Positions 32,484-40,683 of a stretch of 64,000 nucleotides of DNA are shown here, piece by piece. Source of the DNA: VRUE01 sp963817945 (lineage in GTDB: Bacteria; Actinomycetota; Thermoleophilia; Solirubrobacterales; 70-9); NCBI GenBank assembly GCA_963817945.1, contig CAWFQH010000005.1, forward strand, positions 62,001 to 126,000. The letters are read 5' to 3'. The notes below the pieces were generated by a model. That model was not told where the DNA came from, made no database searches, and saw nothing but the letters and a program-made list of their open reading frames with translations. Within the stretch, counting starts at the first letter, position 1, and each line of letters starts with the position of its first letter. A program made the translations under genes and the position numbers.

Positions 32484-34343
32484 CTACTCGACCGTGACCG
32501 TCTTGGCCAGATTTCGCGGCTGATCGACGTTGAGGCCGCGGGCGCGAGCGATGTCGTAGGCCAGCAGCTGCAATGGCAGGATCGCGACGATCGGCTGCAG
32601 GAGCCAGTCGGTGCGAGCGACCTCGATCGTCTGCTCGACGACCTCGGGAGTGCGCTCGCAGCCGTCGGTCGCGATTGCGATCGTCTCGGCGCCCCGCGCC
32701 CGTACCTCCTCGACGTTGGAGAGAACCTTGTCGAGGACCGGGCTCTCGGTGGTGATGCAGACGACGGGGGTCGACTCGTCGAGCAGGGCGATCGGGCCGT
32801 GCTTCATCTCGCCGGCGGCGTAGGCGTCGGTCGGGATGTAGGAGATCTCCTTCAGCTTCAGCGCCCCCTCGAGGCAGACGGGCAGGCCGATGTGGCGGCC
32901 GAGGTAGAGGAAGAAATCACGCTCGCCGTAGGCGGAAGCAGCCTCTCGGACCGGGCCCTCGACGCGCGCCAGCGTCCCCTCTATCTTCGAGGGAAGCGAT
33001 TTCATCTCGGCGACCAGCTCGGCCAGGCGCTCGGCCGGCAGCGTCCCCCGCAGCTCCGCCAAATGCAGCCCGATCAGGTAGATGACCGCCGCCTGGGCGA
33101 CAAAGGTCTTAGTCGCGGCGACGCTGATCTCCAAGCCGGCGCGGGTGTAGAGGACCGCGTCGGCATCGCGCGTCGCCTGGCTGCCCATCACGTTGGTTAT
33201 CGCCAGCACCTTGGCACCGCGCTCGCGCGCTAACCGCATCGCCGCCAAGGTGTCCGCCGTCTCACCGGACTGGGTGATGCCGATGACGAGGTCGTCCTCG
33301 CCGACCACTGGGTTGCGGTAGCGGTACTCCGAGGCGATGTCCATCTCGACCGGCACCCGCGCCCACTCCTCGATCGCGTAGCGGCCGACAAGGCCAGCGT
33401 GGTAGGAGGTCCCACAGGCGACGATCACGATCCGCCGCAAGCCGCGCAGGAATGACTCGTCGAGGTCGAGCTCGGAGAGGTCGACCCTCTCGTCGCCGGG
33501 GAGCCGGCCGGCAATCGTCTCCGCGACCGCGTCGGCCTGCTCGTGGATCTCCTTCAGCATGAAGGTCTCATAGCCGCCCTTCTCCGCCGCGGCCTCGTCC
33601 CAGACGACCTCCTCCGCCGCGCGCTCGATCGGGTTGCCGTCGGCGTCGGTGATGCGTATCCCCTCGGCGTCGATCGTCACCACCTCGCCGTTTTCGATCG
33701 CGACGGCCTGGCGGGTCTCTGCCAGGAAGGCGGGGATCGCCGAGGCGAGGAAGCTCTCGCCCTCCCCGATGCCGGCGACCAGCGGGCACTCCTTGCGCGC
33801 CCCGACCAGCTCCCCCGGGCGATCGGCATGCATGGCGACAAAGGCGTAGTGGCCACGCAGTTCGGCAAAGGAGGCCCTCACCGCTGCGGCGAGGTCGCCC
33901 TCGTAATGACTGGCGATCAGGTGGGCTACGACCTCGGCGTCGGTTTCGGAGGTGAACTCCTGGCCCTCGCCTTCGAGGCGGCGTCGCAACTTGGCGTGGT
34001 TCTCGACGATTCCGTTGAGGACGATGTGGACGCGATCGCTGTCGTCGCTGTGGGGGTGGGCATTCTCCTCGGTCACCCGCCCGTGGGTCGCCCAACGGGT
34101 GTGGGCGACACCCGTCGTTGCGGCCGGCGCGGCGACGGCGACGCCGCCTCCGTCCGGCTCGTGCTCCTCCATCGCCGCGCGCAGGTTGGCGAGGTTGCCG
34201 ACGGCCCGCACGCTCTCGACGTGGCCGTCCTCGATCACCGAGACCCCGGCTGAGTCATAGCCCCGGTATTCGAGCTTCTCGAGCCCCGCCACCAGCAGCC
34301 CGCGGCAGGGCCGCGCGCCGACATATCCGACGATTCCGCACAT
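32484..34343 (-). CDS. glmS: Glutamine-fructose-6-phosphate aminotransferase (isomerizing)
   Basis: GlmS makes glucosamine-6-phosphate, the first step to UDP-GlcNAc. The 619-residue protein has an N-terminal Ntn glutaminase with Cys2 (MCGIVGYVG), TRWATHG and NGIVEN, then two SIS domains with ACGTSYHAG and GITQSGETADT, and ends DQPRNLAKTVTVE. It is 33 bases from glmM, so the two first enzymes of the hexosamine branch are cotranscribed. Confidence 0.97.
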   Translation of the reverse strand: MCGIVGYVGARPCRGLLVAGLEKLEYRGYDSAGVSVIEDGHVESVRAVGNLANLRAAMEEHEPDGGGVAVAAPAATTGVAHTRWATHGRVTEENAHPHSDDSDRVHIVLNGIVENHAKLRRRLEGEGQEFTSETDAEVVAHLIASHYEGDLAAAVRASFAELRGHYAFVAMHADRPGELVGARKECPLVAGIGEGESFLASAIPAFLAETRQAVAIENGEVVTIDAEGIRITDADGNPIERAAEEVVWDEAAAEKGGYETFMLKEIHEQADAVAETIAGRLPGDERVDLSELDLDESFLRGLRRIVIVACGTSYHAGLVGRYAIEEWARVPVEMDIASEYRYRNPVVGEDDLVIGITQSGETADTLAAMRLARERGAKVLAITNVMGSQATRDADAVLYTRAGLEISVAATKTFVAQAAVIYLIGLHLAELRGTLPAERLAELVAEMKSLPSKIEGTLARVEGPVREAASAYGERDFFLYLGRHIGLPVCLEGALKLKEISYIPTDAYAAGEMKHGPIALLDESTPVVCITTESPVLDKVLSNVEEVRARGAETIAIATDGCERTPEVVEQTIEVARTDWLLQPIVAILPLQLLAYDIARARGLNVDQPRNLAKTVTVE

Positions 34344-34375
34344 AGGAGGCCGCTAAGAGTAGACGCCGGGCTGGA

Positions 34376-35692
34376 TCAGCCCAGCTCCTGGCGGACCAAC
34401 CCGGCCAGGCGCTTGCAAACGGCATCAGCCTCCTCTGCAGTGGGGGCCTCGGCCATCACCCGCACCAGGGGCTCGGTCCCGGACGGCCGCAGGAGGACGC
34501 GACCGCGTCCCTCCAGCTCGGCGTCCTCGCGCTCGACCGCCTCCCAGACCGCTGTCGCGTCGGCGATCGCCTCACGGTCGGCAACCTGCACGTTGACCAG
34601 AGTCTGCGGCAGCTTCTCCATCGGTTCGGCCTCGGCGAGGTCGCGGCCGCCCAGCTCGCGCATCGTCATCAGCGCCGCTGCGATCCCGTCGCCGGTTGCG
34701 ACGAATTCGTTGTCGATGATGTGGCCCGACTGCTCTCCGCCCAGCGCCCAATCGCGCTGACGCAGCTCGTCGAGAACGTAGCGATCGCCGACCTGCGTCA
34801 CGGCGACCTCCACCCCGGCCTCCTCCATCGCCCGGTGGAAACCGTAGTTGCTCATCACGGTCACGACGACGCCGCCGCGCAGCTCGCCGCGCCGCGCCCT
34901 GCCCCTGGCGACCAGGGCGATTAGCTCGTCACCGTCATGGCTGCGGCCGGAGGAGTCGACGGCGAGGACGCGGTCGCCATCGCCGTCGAAGGCGAAGCCG
35001 ATCGTCGCCTCCGACGCCGCCACGTGGGCGGCCAGGTTGTCGAGGTGGGTCGAGCCGCAACCGTCGTTGATGTTGCGCCCGTCCGGTTCCACTGCGATCG
35101 CATCGACCTCGGCGCCGAGCCGTTCGAAGATCGCCGGCGCGGCGCGATAGGTGGCGCCGTTGGCGCAGTCGAGGGCTACGCGCATGCCGGAGAGGTCCAG
35201 CGCGAAGGCCGACTCGAGCGCCCGTAGGTAGTCGCCGAGGGCGCCGTTCAGTTCGCGCAGGTGGCCCGGGTGAGCTTCGGCATCTTCCTCGGCGCCGATT
35301 AGCGCCTCAATCCTCGCCTCGGTCCCGTCGTCGAGCTTGGTGCCAGCGCCGCTAAAGAACTTGATGCCATTGTCCCGGTACGGGTTGTGGGAGGCCGAGA
35401 CGACCGCGGCGAGGTCGAGGCCCAACTTCTTGACGAGGATTGCCGCTGCCGGCGTCGGCAGCACGCCGCCCAGCAGCGCGTCCCCTCCCGCCGCGGCAAC
35501 ACCGGCGGCCAGGGCCGATTCCAGCATTGGTCCCGACTCGCGGGTGTCGCGGACGATTAGGACCTGGGGCCGCTCGGCGTTCAGCGATTCGACCGCGGCG
35601 CGGCCGAGCGAGGTCGCCAGCTCTGCGCTGAGAAAGGTGCCTGCCTCCCCACGGACCCCGTCGGTTCCGAAGAGCTTGCGCTCGAGCTGCAC
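34376..35692 (-). CDS. glmM: Phosphoglucosamine mutase
   Basis: GlmM converts glucosamine-6-P to glucosamine-1-P. The 438-residue protein has FGTDGVRG at the start, the phosphoserine loop VSASHNPYRDNGIKFF (~95-110), Mg-binding FDGDGDRVLAVD and the C-terminal RPSGTEPLVRVMAEAP. It starts with GTG 35692, 4 bases after the rpsI stop, so the order rplM-rpsI-glmM-glmS suggests one long transcript. Confidence 0.96.
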   Translation of the reverse strand: MQLERKLFGTDGVRGEAGTFLSAELATSLGRAAVESLNAERPQVLIVRDTRESGPMLESALAAGVAAAGGDALLGGVLPTPAAAILVKKLGLDLAAVVSASHNPYRDNGIKFFSGAGTKLDDGTEARIEALIGAEEDAEAHPGHLRELNGALGDYLRALESAFALDLSGMRVALDCANGATYRAAPAIFERLGAEVDAIAVEPDGRNINDGCGSTHLDNLAAHVAASEATIGFAFDGDGDRVLAVDSSGRSHDGDELIALVARGRARRGELRGGVVVTVMSNYGFHRAMEEAGVEVAVTQVGDRYVLDELRQRDWALGGEQSGHIIDNEFVATGDGIAAALMTMRELGGRDLAEAEPMEKLPQTLVNVQVADREAIADATAVWEAVEREDAELEGRGRVLLRPSGTEPLVRVMAEAPTAEEADAVCKRLAGLVRQELG

Positions 35693-35696
35693 GCGG

Positions 35697-36614
35697 CTAG
35701 CGCTTCGAGAACTGCGGCCGCTTGCGCGCCTTCTTGAGGCCGGCCTTGCGACGCTCCTTGACGCGGGCGTCGCGGGTGAGGAAGCCACGCCGCTTCAGCT
35801 CGCCACGCAGCTCGGGGTCGACCTCGGTCAAGGCGCGGGCGATGCCGTGGCGGACCGCCCCAGCCTGGCCGCTGACCCCGCCGCCGTGAACGCGGATGCG
35901 GACGTCGACGTTGCCCTCGTAACCGGTCGTCGTCAGCGGCTGCTTGGCCATCGTCTGGTGCAGCGGCCGCGGGAAGAACTCCTCCAGCGGACGCTTGTTG
36001 ATCTCAATCTTGCCGCTGCCGGGAAGCAGCGTTACCCGGGCGATCGCGTGCTTGCGCTTGCCCGTTGCGAGGAAGCGGCGGTCGCCCTCGATCTTCGCCG
36101 GCGCGCGGCTCGCCGGACTCGGCTCCTCCTCGGCCTCGCCGACCAGCGCCGCCTCGCGCTGCCGTCGCTCCTCCTCCTCGGCCTCGCGCCGCGCCTGCTC
36201 CTCGGCGCTGAGCGGCCGCTCCTCCGACTCCACCGCGATCGGCTCCAGATCGGCCCCCGGAATGACGTCCTTCTTCTTCTCAGCTTTCGGCTTCTCAGCA
36301 GGCGCCACCGCCTCCGCAGCGGGCTCGCTCTCCTCCTGCTCAGCAGCCGGAGCCTCCGTAGGCTCGTCCGCGGCCTCATCCTGAGGAGCTTCCTCAGACG
36401 CGTCGGCCGCGGGCTCCTCAGCCTCGGCGGCTGGACCCTCCTCAGCCTCGACCGCATCTCCCGCGGGTGGCGCGGACGAGGGGTCCTCGCCCGCAGCGTC
36501 GTCCCGCGAGGACGAGGACCCCTCGTCCGCGACAGGACCCGCGGGCGGTGCGCCCTCGTCCTGAGTCGGGTTCTCCTCCTGCGACTGCTCGTTGTCCTGG
36601 GGCTCGTCCGTCAT
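35697..36614 (-). CDS. rpsI: Ribosomal protein S9 with long acidic N-terminal extension
   Basis: S9 contacts P-site tRNA through its C-terminal tail (KKARKRPQFSKR). The S9 domain is the last ~135 residues, from FLATGKRKHAIARVTLLPG. It is preceded by about 170 residues rich in Ala, Glu, Pro and Asp, which is unusual for S9, whose total length is normally 130-160. Part of this extension (GPVADEGSSSSRDD) is encoded by palindromic element copy B. ATG 36614 overlaps the rplM stop (TGATG). The extension is in frame with no stop, so it is probably translated. Confidence 0.93.
   Translation of the reverse strand: MTDEPQDNEQSQEENPTQDEGAPPAGPVADEGSSSSRDDAAGEDPSSAPPAGDAVEAEEGPAAEAEEPAADASEEAPQDEAADEPTEAPAAEQEESEPAAEAVAPAEKPKAEKKKDVIPGADLEPIAVESEERPLSAEEQARREAEEEERRQREAALVGEAEEEPSPASRAPAKIEGDRRFLATGKRKHAIARVTLLPGSGKIEINKRPLEEFFPRPLHQTMAKQPLTTTGYEGNVDVRIRVHGGGVSGQAGAVRHGIARALTEVDPELRGELKRRGFLTRDARVKERRKAGLKKARKRPQFSKR
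36460..36545 (-). repeat. Palindromic repeat element, copy B (inside rpsI)
   Basis: An 86-bp copy with outer arms CCCGCGGGT (36460-36468) and ACCCGCGGG (36537-36545) and the same inner arms as copy A. It lies within the coding sequence of the S9 extension and is read through in frame. Confidence 0.75.
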
Positions 36615-37045
36615 CACGAAATCTCCATCTGCTTGGGCTGTTGCGCCGCATGTGGATGGTCCGGCCCGGCATACACCTTCAGCTTGGTCAGCTGCTTACG
36701 GGCGAGGCGGTTGCGGGGAAGCATTCCCTTCACCGCCTTGCGGATCACCTCCTCGGGGCGGCGGTCGAGCATCTCGGCCAGGGTGCGGGACTTGATCCCG
36801 CCCGGGTAGCCGCTATGGCGCCAGTAGCGCTTTTGCTCGAGCTTATTGCCGGTGACGTGGATCTTCTCCGCGTTGACGACGACGACGAAGTCGCCGGTGT
36901 CGACGTGCGGCGTGTACTCCGGCTTGCGCTTGCCGCGCAGCGCGTCGGCGATGCGGGTCGCGAGACGGCCCAGGGTCTGGCCCTCGGCATCGACTACGTA
37001 CCAGTCGCGCTGGCGCTCGGCGGGGGTTGCGACATAGGTCTTCAT
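36614..37045 (-). CDS. rplM: Ribosomal protein L13
   Basis: The 143-residue large-subunit protein starts MKTYVATPAERQRDWYVVDA and contains LGRLATRIADALRGK, ATG-style NAEKIHVTGNKL and KGMLPRNRLARKQLTKLKVY. It matches L13 in length. ATG 37045 is the conserved start; the longer frame upstream runs into the riboswitch region. Coupled to rpsI as in most bacteria. Confidence 0.97.
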   Translation of the reverse strand: MKTYVATPAERQRDWYVVDAEGQTLGRLATRIADALRGKRKPEYTPHVDTGDFVVVVNAEKIHVTGNKLEQKRYWRHSGYPGGIKSRTLAEMLDRRPEEVIRKAVKGMLPRNRLARKQLTKLKVYAGPDHPHAAQQPKQMEIS

Positions 37046-37157
37046 CAGAGAAAAGCCGCGGGGAAGCCTCCCAGCGGCTCCGGGATGATAGCCGCCGCGG
37101 CGCTGCAGCGCGCCGCCCACGTGTCGCCGCATCGCTGTCTATACTGCCGCCCGGCAA

Positions 37158-37295
37158 ATAGCCGAATCCCGGCCGCACGCGGCTGGGAGCGGAGGAACCG
37201 CAGGGACCGTTGCAGGTCCCCGGGGCGAATCGGACGAAAAACGTCCGTAGCGCATCTCTTTCAGCGCGAGCCCGACAGCTAACTCCGTAGGCGAA
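37158..37295 (+). promoter_or_regulatory. c-di-AMP-type riboswitch (ydaO-yuaA class)
   Basis: The leader contains GCCGAATCCC near 37161, GGGGCGAATCGG at about 37222 and, near the 3' end, CCCGACAGCTAACTCCGTAG (37271-37290) followed by GCG. These are the conserved blocks of the ydaO-yuaA class. CTCTTTC (37256-37262) can pair with GAAAGAG (37297-37303), overlapping the Shine-Dalgarno region GAGAGGG, so translation or termination control is possible. It sits directly upstream of a cell-wall peptidase, a known target type for this class. Confidence 0.8.
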
Positions 37296-37310
37296 CGAAA
37301 GAGAGGGCAC

Positions 37311-38255
37311 GTGGCACCCAGCGGGACGAGCACCGCGCCTTGGCTGGCCGGGAGGACCTTCATAGCGGCACTGGCAGCGTTCTTCGCCTGCTTTGCCGGC
37401 ACCGCTTCTGCCGTCACCGGCGGCGCCCCCACGCCCGGTGGCAGCCCGCCGCCGCCCGGCAGTCCCACCGGCGCGCCGGCTAGCGGGGCCAGCGCCGGCA
37501 CCCTCCGCCTTCTCTCCGCCACGACGACGCCGCGCAAGTCCTTCTACTACGGCGTCCGCTACCCGCGCCTCAGCTACGCGATCGCCAGCACCCAGGCCCA
37601 GAACGACCTCCGCATCGATGTCGTTGACGCGGCCGGGGAAAGCGTCCGCACCTTCTTCCGCAACGACGTCGCACCCAACGTCGAAAACCGGATCCGCTGG
37701 GACGGGACCACCAACAGCGGCACCGCTGCCCCCAACGGCCGCTACACGTTTCGCATCTCCTCTCAGGCGGGGGCACCGGCGACGACCTCCAACACCTCCA
37801 CCGAATCGCTGACCCTCAGCTTCGACCTCTACGGCTACGCCTTCCCCGTCCTCGGCACCCATGACTTCGGCGACGAGGGGGCGCGATTCGGCGCCGGCCG
37901 CTCCGGGCACACCCACCAGGGTCACGACGTAATGGCCAAATGCGGTGTGCCGCTCGTCGCGGCGCGCGGCGGGCGCGTCCAGTACTCGGGCTGGGACGAT
38001 GCCGCCGGCAACTACGTGGTCATCGACGGCAAGGGCACCAGCTACGACATGGCCTACATGCACCTGCTCCAGCCCTCGCCCCTGCAGGAGGGCATAACGG
38101 TCCGCACCGGCGAGCCAATCGGCCTCGTCGGCACCACCGGTTCCTCGACCGCCTGCCACCTCCACTTCGAGATGTGGGCGGCTCCCGGCTGGTATGAGGG
38201 CGGCAGCCCCATCGACCCGCTCCCCTACCTGCTCAAGTGGGACCGCTACAGCTGA
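37311..38255 (+). CDS. Secreted M23 peptidoglycan peptidase
   Basis: The 314-residue exported protein has a signal peptide (FIAALAAFFACFAGTASA), a Pro/Gly-rich linker and a FlgD-like Ig domain (NDLRIDVVDAAGESVRTFFR ... NGRYTFRIS). A C-terminal M23 zinc peptidase follows with HTHQGHDVMA (His/Asp ligands), YMHL and HLHFEMW. It should cleave peptidoglycan cross-bridges or stem peptides. GTG 37311 follows GAGAGGG. Expression is probably controlled by the c-di-AMP-type riboswitch just upstream. Confidence 0.9.
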   Translation: MAPSGTSTAPWLAGRTFIAALAAFFACFAGTASAVTGGAPTPGGSPPPPGSPTGAPASGASAGTLRLLSATTTPRKSFYYGVRYPRLSYAIASTQAQNDLRIDVVDAAGESVRTFFRNDVAPNVENRIRWDGTTNSGTAAPNGRYTFRISSQAGAPATTSNTSTESLTLSFDLYGYAFPVLGTHDFGDEGARFGAGRSGHTHQGHDVMAKCGVPLVAARGGRVQYSGWDDAAGNYVVIDGKGTSYDMAYMHLLQPSPLQEGITVRTGEPIGLVGTTGSSTACHLHFEMWAAPGWYEGGSPIDPLPYLLKWDRYS

Positions 38256-38298
38256 GACTCGATGCCGCCCGTGACGGGGTATTAGGTCTCGTTGTTTT

Positions 38299-38317
38299 GA
38301 GAATAAGTCTCATTCTC
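38299..38317. promoter_or_regulatory. Fur/Zur-type operator
   Basis: GAGAATAAGTCTCATTCTC is a 19-bp near-palindrome with perfect GAGAAT/ATTCTC arms, 16 bases upstream of the Fur-family gene's likely GTG. Its position suggests autoregulation of the regulator-transporter pair. Confidence 0.6.
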
Positions 38318-38333
38318 TGATAGCTTGCCGGCC

Positions 38334-38756
38334 GTGGACTGGGCCGAGCACGCAATAAAGCGCCTCGACGAGGCGGGTTTTCGCAGCGGTGGATCGCGCC
38401 GGCAGGTGGTCGAGCTGCTCGCCACCGAGCACTGTGCGTTGACGGCGTTAGAGATCGACAGGAAGCTGGAGTCGGTCGGCCGGGCGACTGTCTACCGGAC
38501 GCTCGACCAGCTCGAGGGTCTGCACCTGGTGCAGCGGGTGGAGATCGGCGGCGACGCCGCCGGATACGAGCGCCTCGATCCCGACGAGCACCATCATCAT
38601 CTGGTCTGCGAGGAGTGCGGTCGCCTGTCTCCCTTCGCCAGCGAGGCGCTGGAGAAGGCAATCGCCGCGGTCAGCCGCAGCTCGGAATTTGCTGTCGCCG
38701 CCCACGACGTCGTCCTGCGCGGCACCTGCGACGCCTGCGCGGAGCGCCATGCCTGA
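38334..38756 (+). CDS. zur: Fur-family metalloregulator, probably Zur
   Basis: The 140-residue repressor has an N-terminal winged helix (GSRRQVVELLATEH, RATVYRTLDQLEGLHLV), then the metal-binding HHHHLVCEECG and a C-terminal CDAC that complete the structural Zn site. GTG 38334 was chosen over TTG 38325. The next gene, overlapping by 8 bases, is a ZIP-family metal importer, so Zur is more likely than Fur or PerR. The palindrome at 38299-38317 is its probable operator. Confidence 0.85.
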   Translation: MDWAEHAIKRLDEAGFRSGGSRRQVVELLATEHCALTALEIDRKLESVGRATVYRTLDQLEGLHLVQRVEIGGDAAGYERLDPDEHHHHLVCEECGRLSPFASEALEKAIAAVSRSSEFAVAAHDVVLRGTCDACAERHA

Positions 38757-39486
38757 GGTCGCGATACCGCTCGCTGGCCTGGCCGTTCTCGCGATCTTCG
38801 GCGGCGGCGCGGTCGCCCTGCGCCTCGCCCACTCGCTGCCGACCGTGGTCGCCTTCAGCGGCGGCATCGTCGTCGCCGTCGCCCTGCTCGAGGTGCTGCC
38901 GGAGGCGATCGAGCTCATCGGCGAGGCGCACGACGCCGTCCCGCTCGTCGCGCTCGGCTTCGTCGCCTTCTTCCTGCTGGAGCGGGTGCTGGTCCTGCAC
39001 CACCGCGACGACCCAGAGCAGGCCCGCTCCCACGGCCGGGTCGGCACCCTCGGCGCGCTCGGGCTCTCGCTGCACACCTTCACCGACGGCGTCGGCATCG
39101 GCCTCGCCTTCAGCGTCAACGCCGAGACCGGCTTGTTGGTCCTGCTCGCCGTCGTCAGCCACGGCTTCGCCGACGGGCTCAACACGGTCAGCTTCGTACT
39201 CAGCCAGTCCGGCGATCGGCTGCGGGCGAAGCGCTGGCTGCGGATCGACGCACTTGCCCCCCTGGCCGGTGCCGTCGTCGGCTCCCTGATCTCAGTCTCC
39301 GATCAGACCCTCGGCTACTTCCTGGCCGTCTACGCCGGCTTCTTCCTCTACATGGGGGCAACCGACCTCCTCCCCGCCGCCCACGCCCACGAGCACGACG
39401 GCGAGGGTTCATGGAGTCGGGTGGCGCTGACCGTCGCTGGTTTTGTCGCGATATACGGCGTCACCCTCCTCGGCCACCCCGGCTGA
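38749..39486 (+). CDS. ZIP-family metal transporter
   Basis: The 245-residue protein has about eight helices. The metal-site helices read HTFTDGVGIGLAF and SHGFADGLNTVSF, where ZIP proteins usually have HNxxEG, so Asp replaces Glu. A short His-rich C-terminal loop (HAHEHDGEG) is present. The ATG overlaps the regulator gene. Zinc uptake is inferred from context. Its 3' end overlaps the convergent membrane-protein gene by 78 bases. Confidence 0.82.
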   Translation: MPEVAIPLAGLAVLAIFGGGAVALRLAHSLPTVVAFSGGIVVAVALLEVLPEAIELIGEAHDAVPLVALGFVAFFLLERVLVLHHRDDPEQARSHGRVGTLGALGLSLHTFTDGVGIGLAFSVNAETGLLVLLAVVSHGFADGLNTVSFVLSQSGDRLRAKRWLRIDALAPLAGAVVGSLISVSDQTLGYFLAVYAGFFLYMGATDLLPAAHAHEHDGEGSWSRVALTVAGFVAIYGVTLLGHPG

Positions 39487-40284
39487 GCGCCGACGCGCTT
39501 CCACCAGAGCCAAGGCGATGGCCACGGGCACCGTCGCCGGCAACGTGTCGAGCGTGAAGAACAAGAGATCGAACGCGAGCCCCAGTACGGCGACGAGCGC
39601 TGCCGCTTCCGTCTGCCGATGGGCCTGAAAGCGGACTATGGGTCCGCTTTCAGGCCCATCGGCGGAAAGGACGCTGGGAGCGGCCAGCAAGGCGCCGGCG
39701 GTGGCGGCGAGGAAGGCATCGCCGAAACCCATGCGAGCGGCGCCGAATTCGAGCACCTGCAGGCGCGGCAGGCCACCTGGATCAGCGGCGACGAGAACGC
39801 CGCTCGGGCCCTGCAGCAGCTCGGCGGCGATCAGGAAGGCGTCGATCGCGGCCATCGCGTAGATCCCCCAGCGCAGCCACGACGCCGGCACGACGCAGAC
39901 CAGCAGCCAACCGAGGGCGACGCAGGCGAGCCCGGAGAGCAGGGTTGCGGCAATCTCCCCGGCCAGGGACCCTTGCGCCCCCCAGGCGACCGCAAAGAGG
40001 GGCAGCGCCGCCAACGCCCAAACCGGTCGCGAGCCGTGGACGAGCATCCCCAGGGCCAGAGCGGCCAGGGGCGGCACCGCGAGCAGCGCCAGCCAGGCCA
40101 GCCCATTCGCCGAGTCCGGCAGCGCCTCGATCCCGAAGACCACCACGACGATCGAACCCGCCGGCACCAGAGCCCACCAGCGACTCTCCGGCATCCACCC
40201 GAACGGCGCCCGCCCCCGTGGCAGCGCCACCAGAGCCGCCTGGAAGAGGCTCAGGATCGCTATCGAGACAGCGAAGGACGGCAT
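39409..40284 (-). CDS. Multi-pass membrane protein with GxGD motif
   Basis: The 291-residue protein has about nine hydrophobic helices. Asp148 lies in one helix (YAMAAIDAFLIAAELL) and GFGD (186-189) in the next (MGFGDAFLAATAGALL), with PVAIAL near the last helix. The order Asp, GxGD, P-x-[AL] recalls presenilin/SPP-type intramembrane aspartyl proteases. The usual YD in the first motif is ID here and PAL is imperfect, so this is a hypothesis. A perfect 22-bp palindrome (39615-39663) is embedded in the loop after GFGD. Confidence 0.5.
   Translation of the reverse strand: MPSFAVSIAILSLFQAALVALPRGRAPFGWMPESRWWALVPAGSIVVVVFGIEALPDSANGLAWLALLAVPPLAALALGMLVHGSRPVWALAALPLFAVAWGAQGSLAGEIAATLLSGLACVALGWLLVCVVPASWLRWGIYAMAAIDAFLIAAELLQGPSGVLVAADPGGLPRLQVLEFGAARMGFGDAFLAATAGALLAAPSVLSADGPESGPIVRFQAHRQTEAAALVAVLGLAFDLLFFTLDTLPATVPVAIALALVEARRRSAGVAEEGDAVYRDKTSDGQRHPTP
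39615..39663. repeat. Perfect 22-bp inverted repeat inside a coding region
   Basis: Bases 39615-39636 and 39642-39663 are exact reverse complements around the 5-base loop TATGG, and TTCC/GGAA extends the stem with a bulge. It encodes about residues 208-224 of the GxGD protein, a predicted hydrophilic loop, and so may be an in-frame insertion. Confidence 0.75.
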
Positions 40285-40341
40285 CGTCAGTTTTCAGCAT
40301 TCATGTGGCGCCAGACGGGAGAACCGAGGCGCGTAGTGGTC

Positions 40342-40677
40342 CTACGCGCGGCGGCGCGAACGCCCGATACGAAGTCCGACCGCCAGCAGTGGCGCCCCCA
40401 GCAGCGCGATCGAAAGCGCCCGCGTGAGCGGCGGTACGCCCTGCTCGCCCGCGGCTGCGATGTGGTCGAGCCACTCGTCGCGTTCGTCGTCCCGCCGCTC
40501 CGCCGGAAGCAGCCAGGCGGCTGCGCGAACAAGCCCACGGGCGAGGCGGCCGCTCTCTCGGTCCACGTACGCGGCCAGCAGCGTCGTCACGAACGGGAGG
40601 AGGAAATAATCGACCAGCGGGGAGCCCACCTGAGTTGCAAGCAAGACCGCGGTGACAAAAAGCAGCGAAGGTGTCAC
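40342..40677 (-). CDS. Small membrane protein of the PadR operon
   Basis: 111 residues with hydrophobic segments LLFVTAVLLATQV, PFVTTLLAAYV and LSIALLGAPLLAVGLR. The middle (LLPAERRDDERDEWLDHIAAA) resembles LLPKDVRDEAIDEWMDEIECA in the neighbouring gene, so the two share a motif. GTG start 6 bases after the upstream stop. Function unknown. Confidence 0.6.
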   Translation of the reverse strand: MTPSLLFVTAVLLATQVGSPLVDYFLLPFVTTLLAAYVDRESGRLARGLVRAAAWLLPAERRDDERDEWLDHIAAAGEQGVPPLTRALSIALLGAPLLAVGLRIGRSRRRA

Positions 40678-40683
40678 AAAGCC

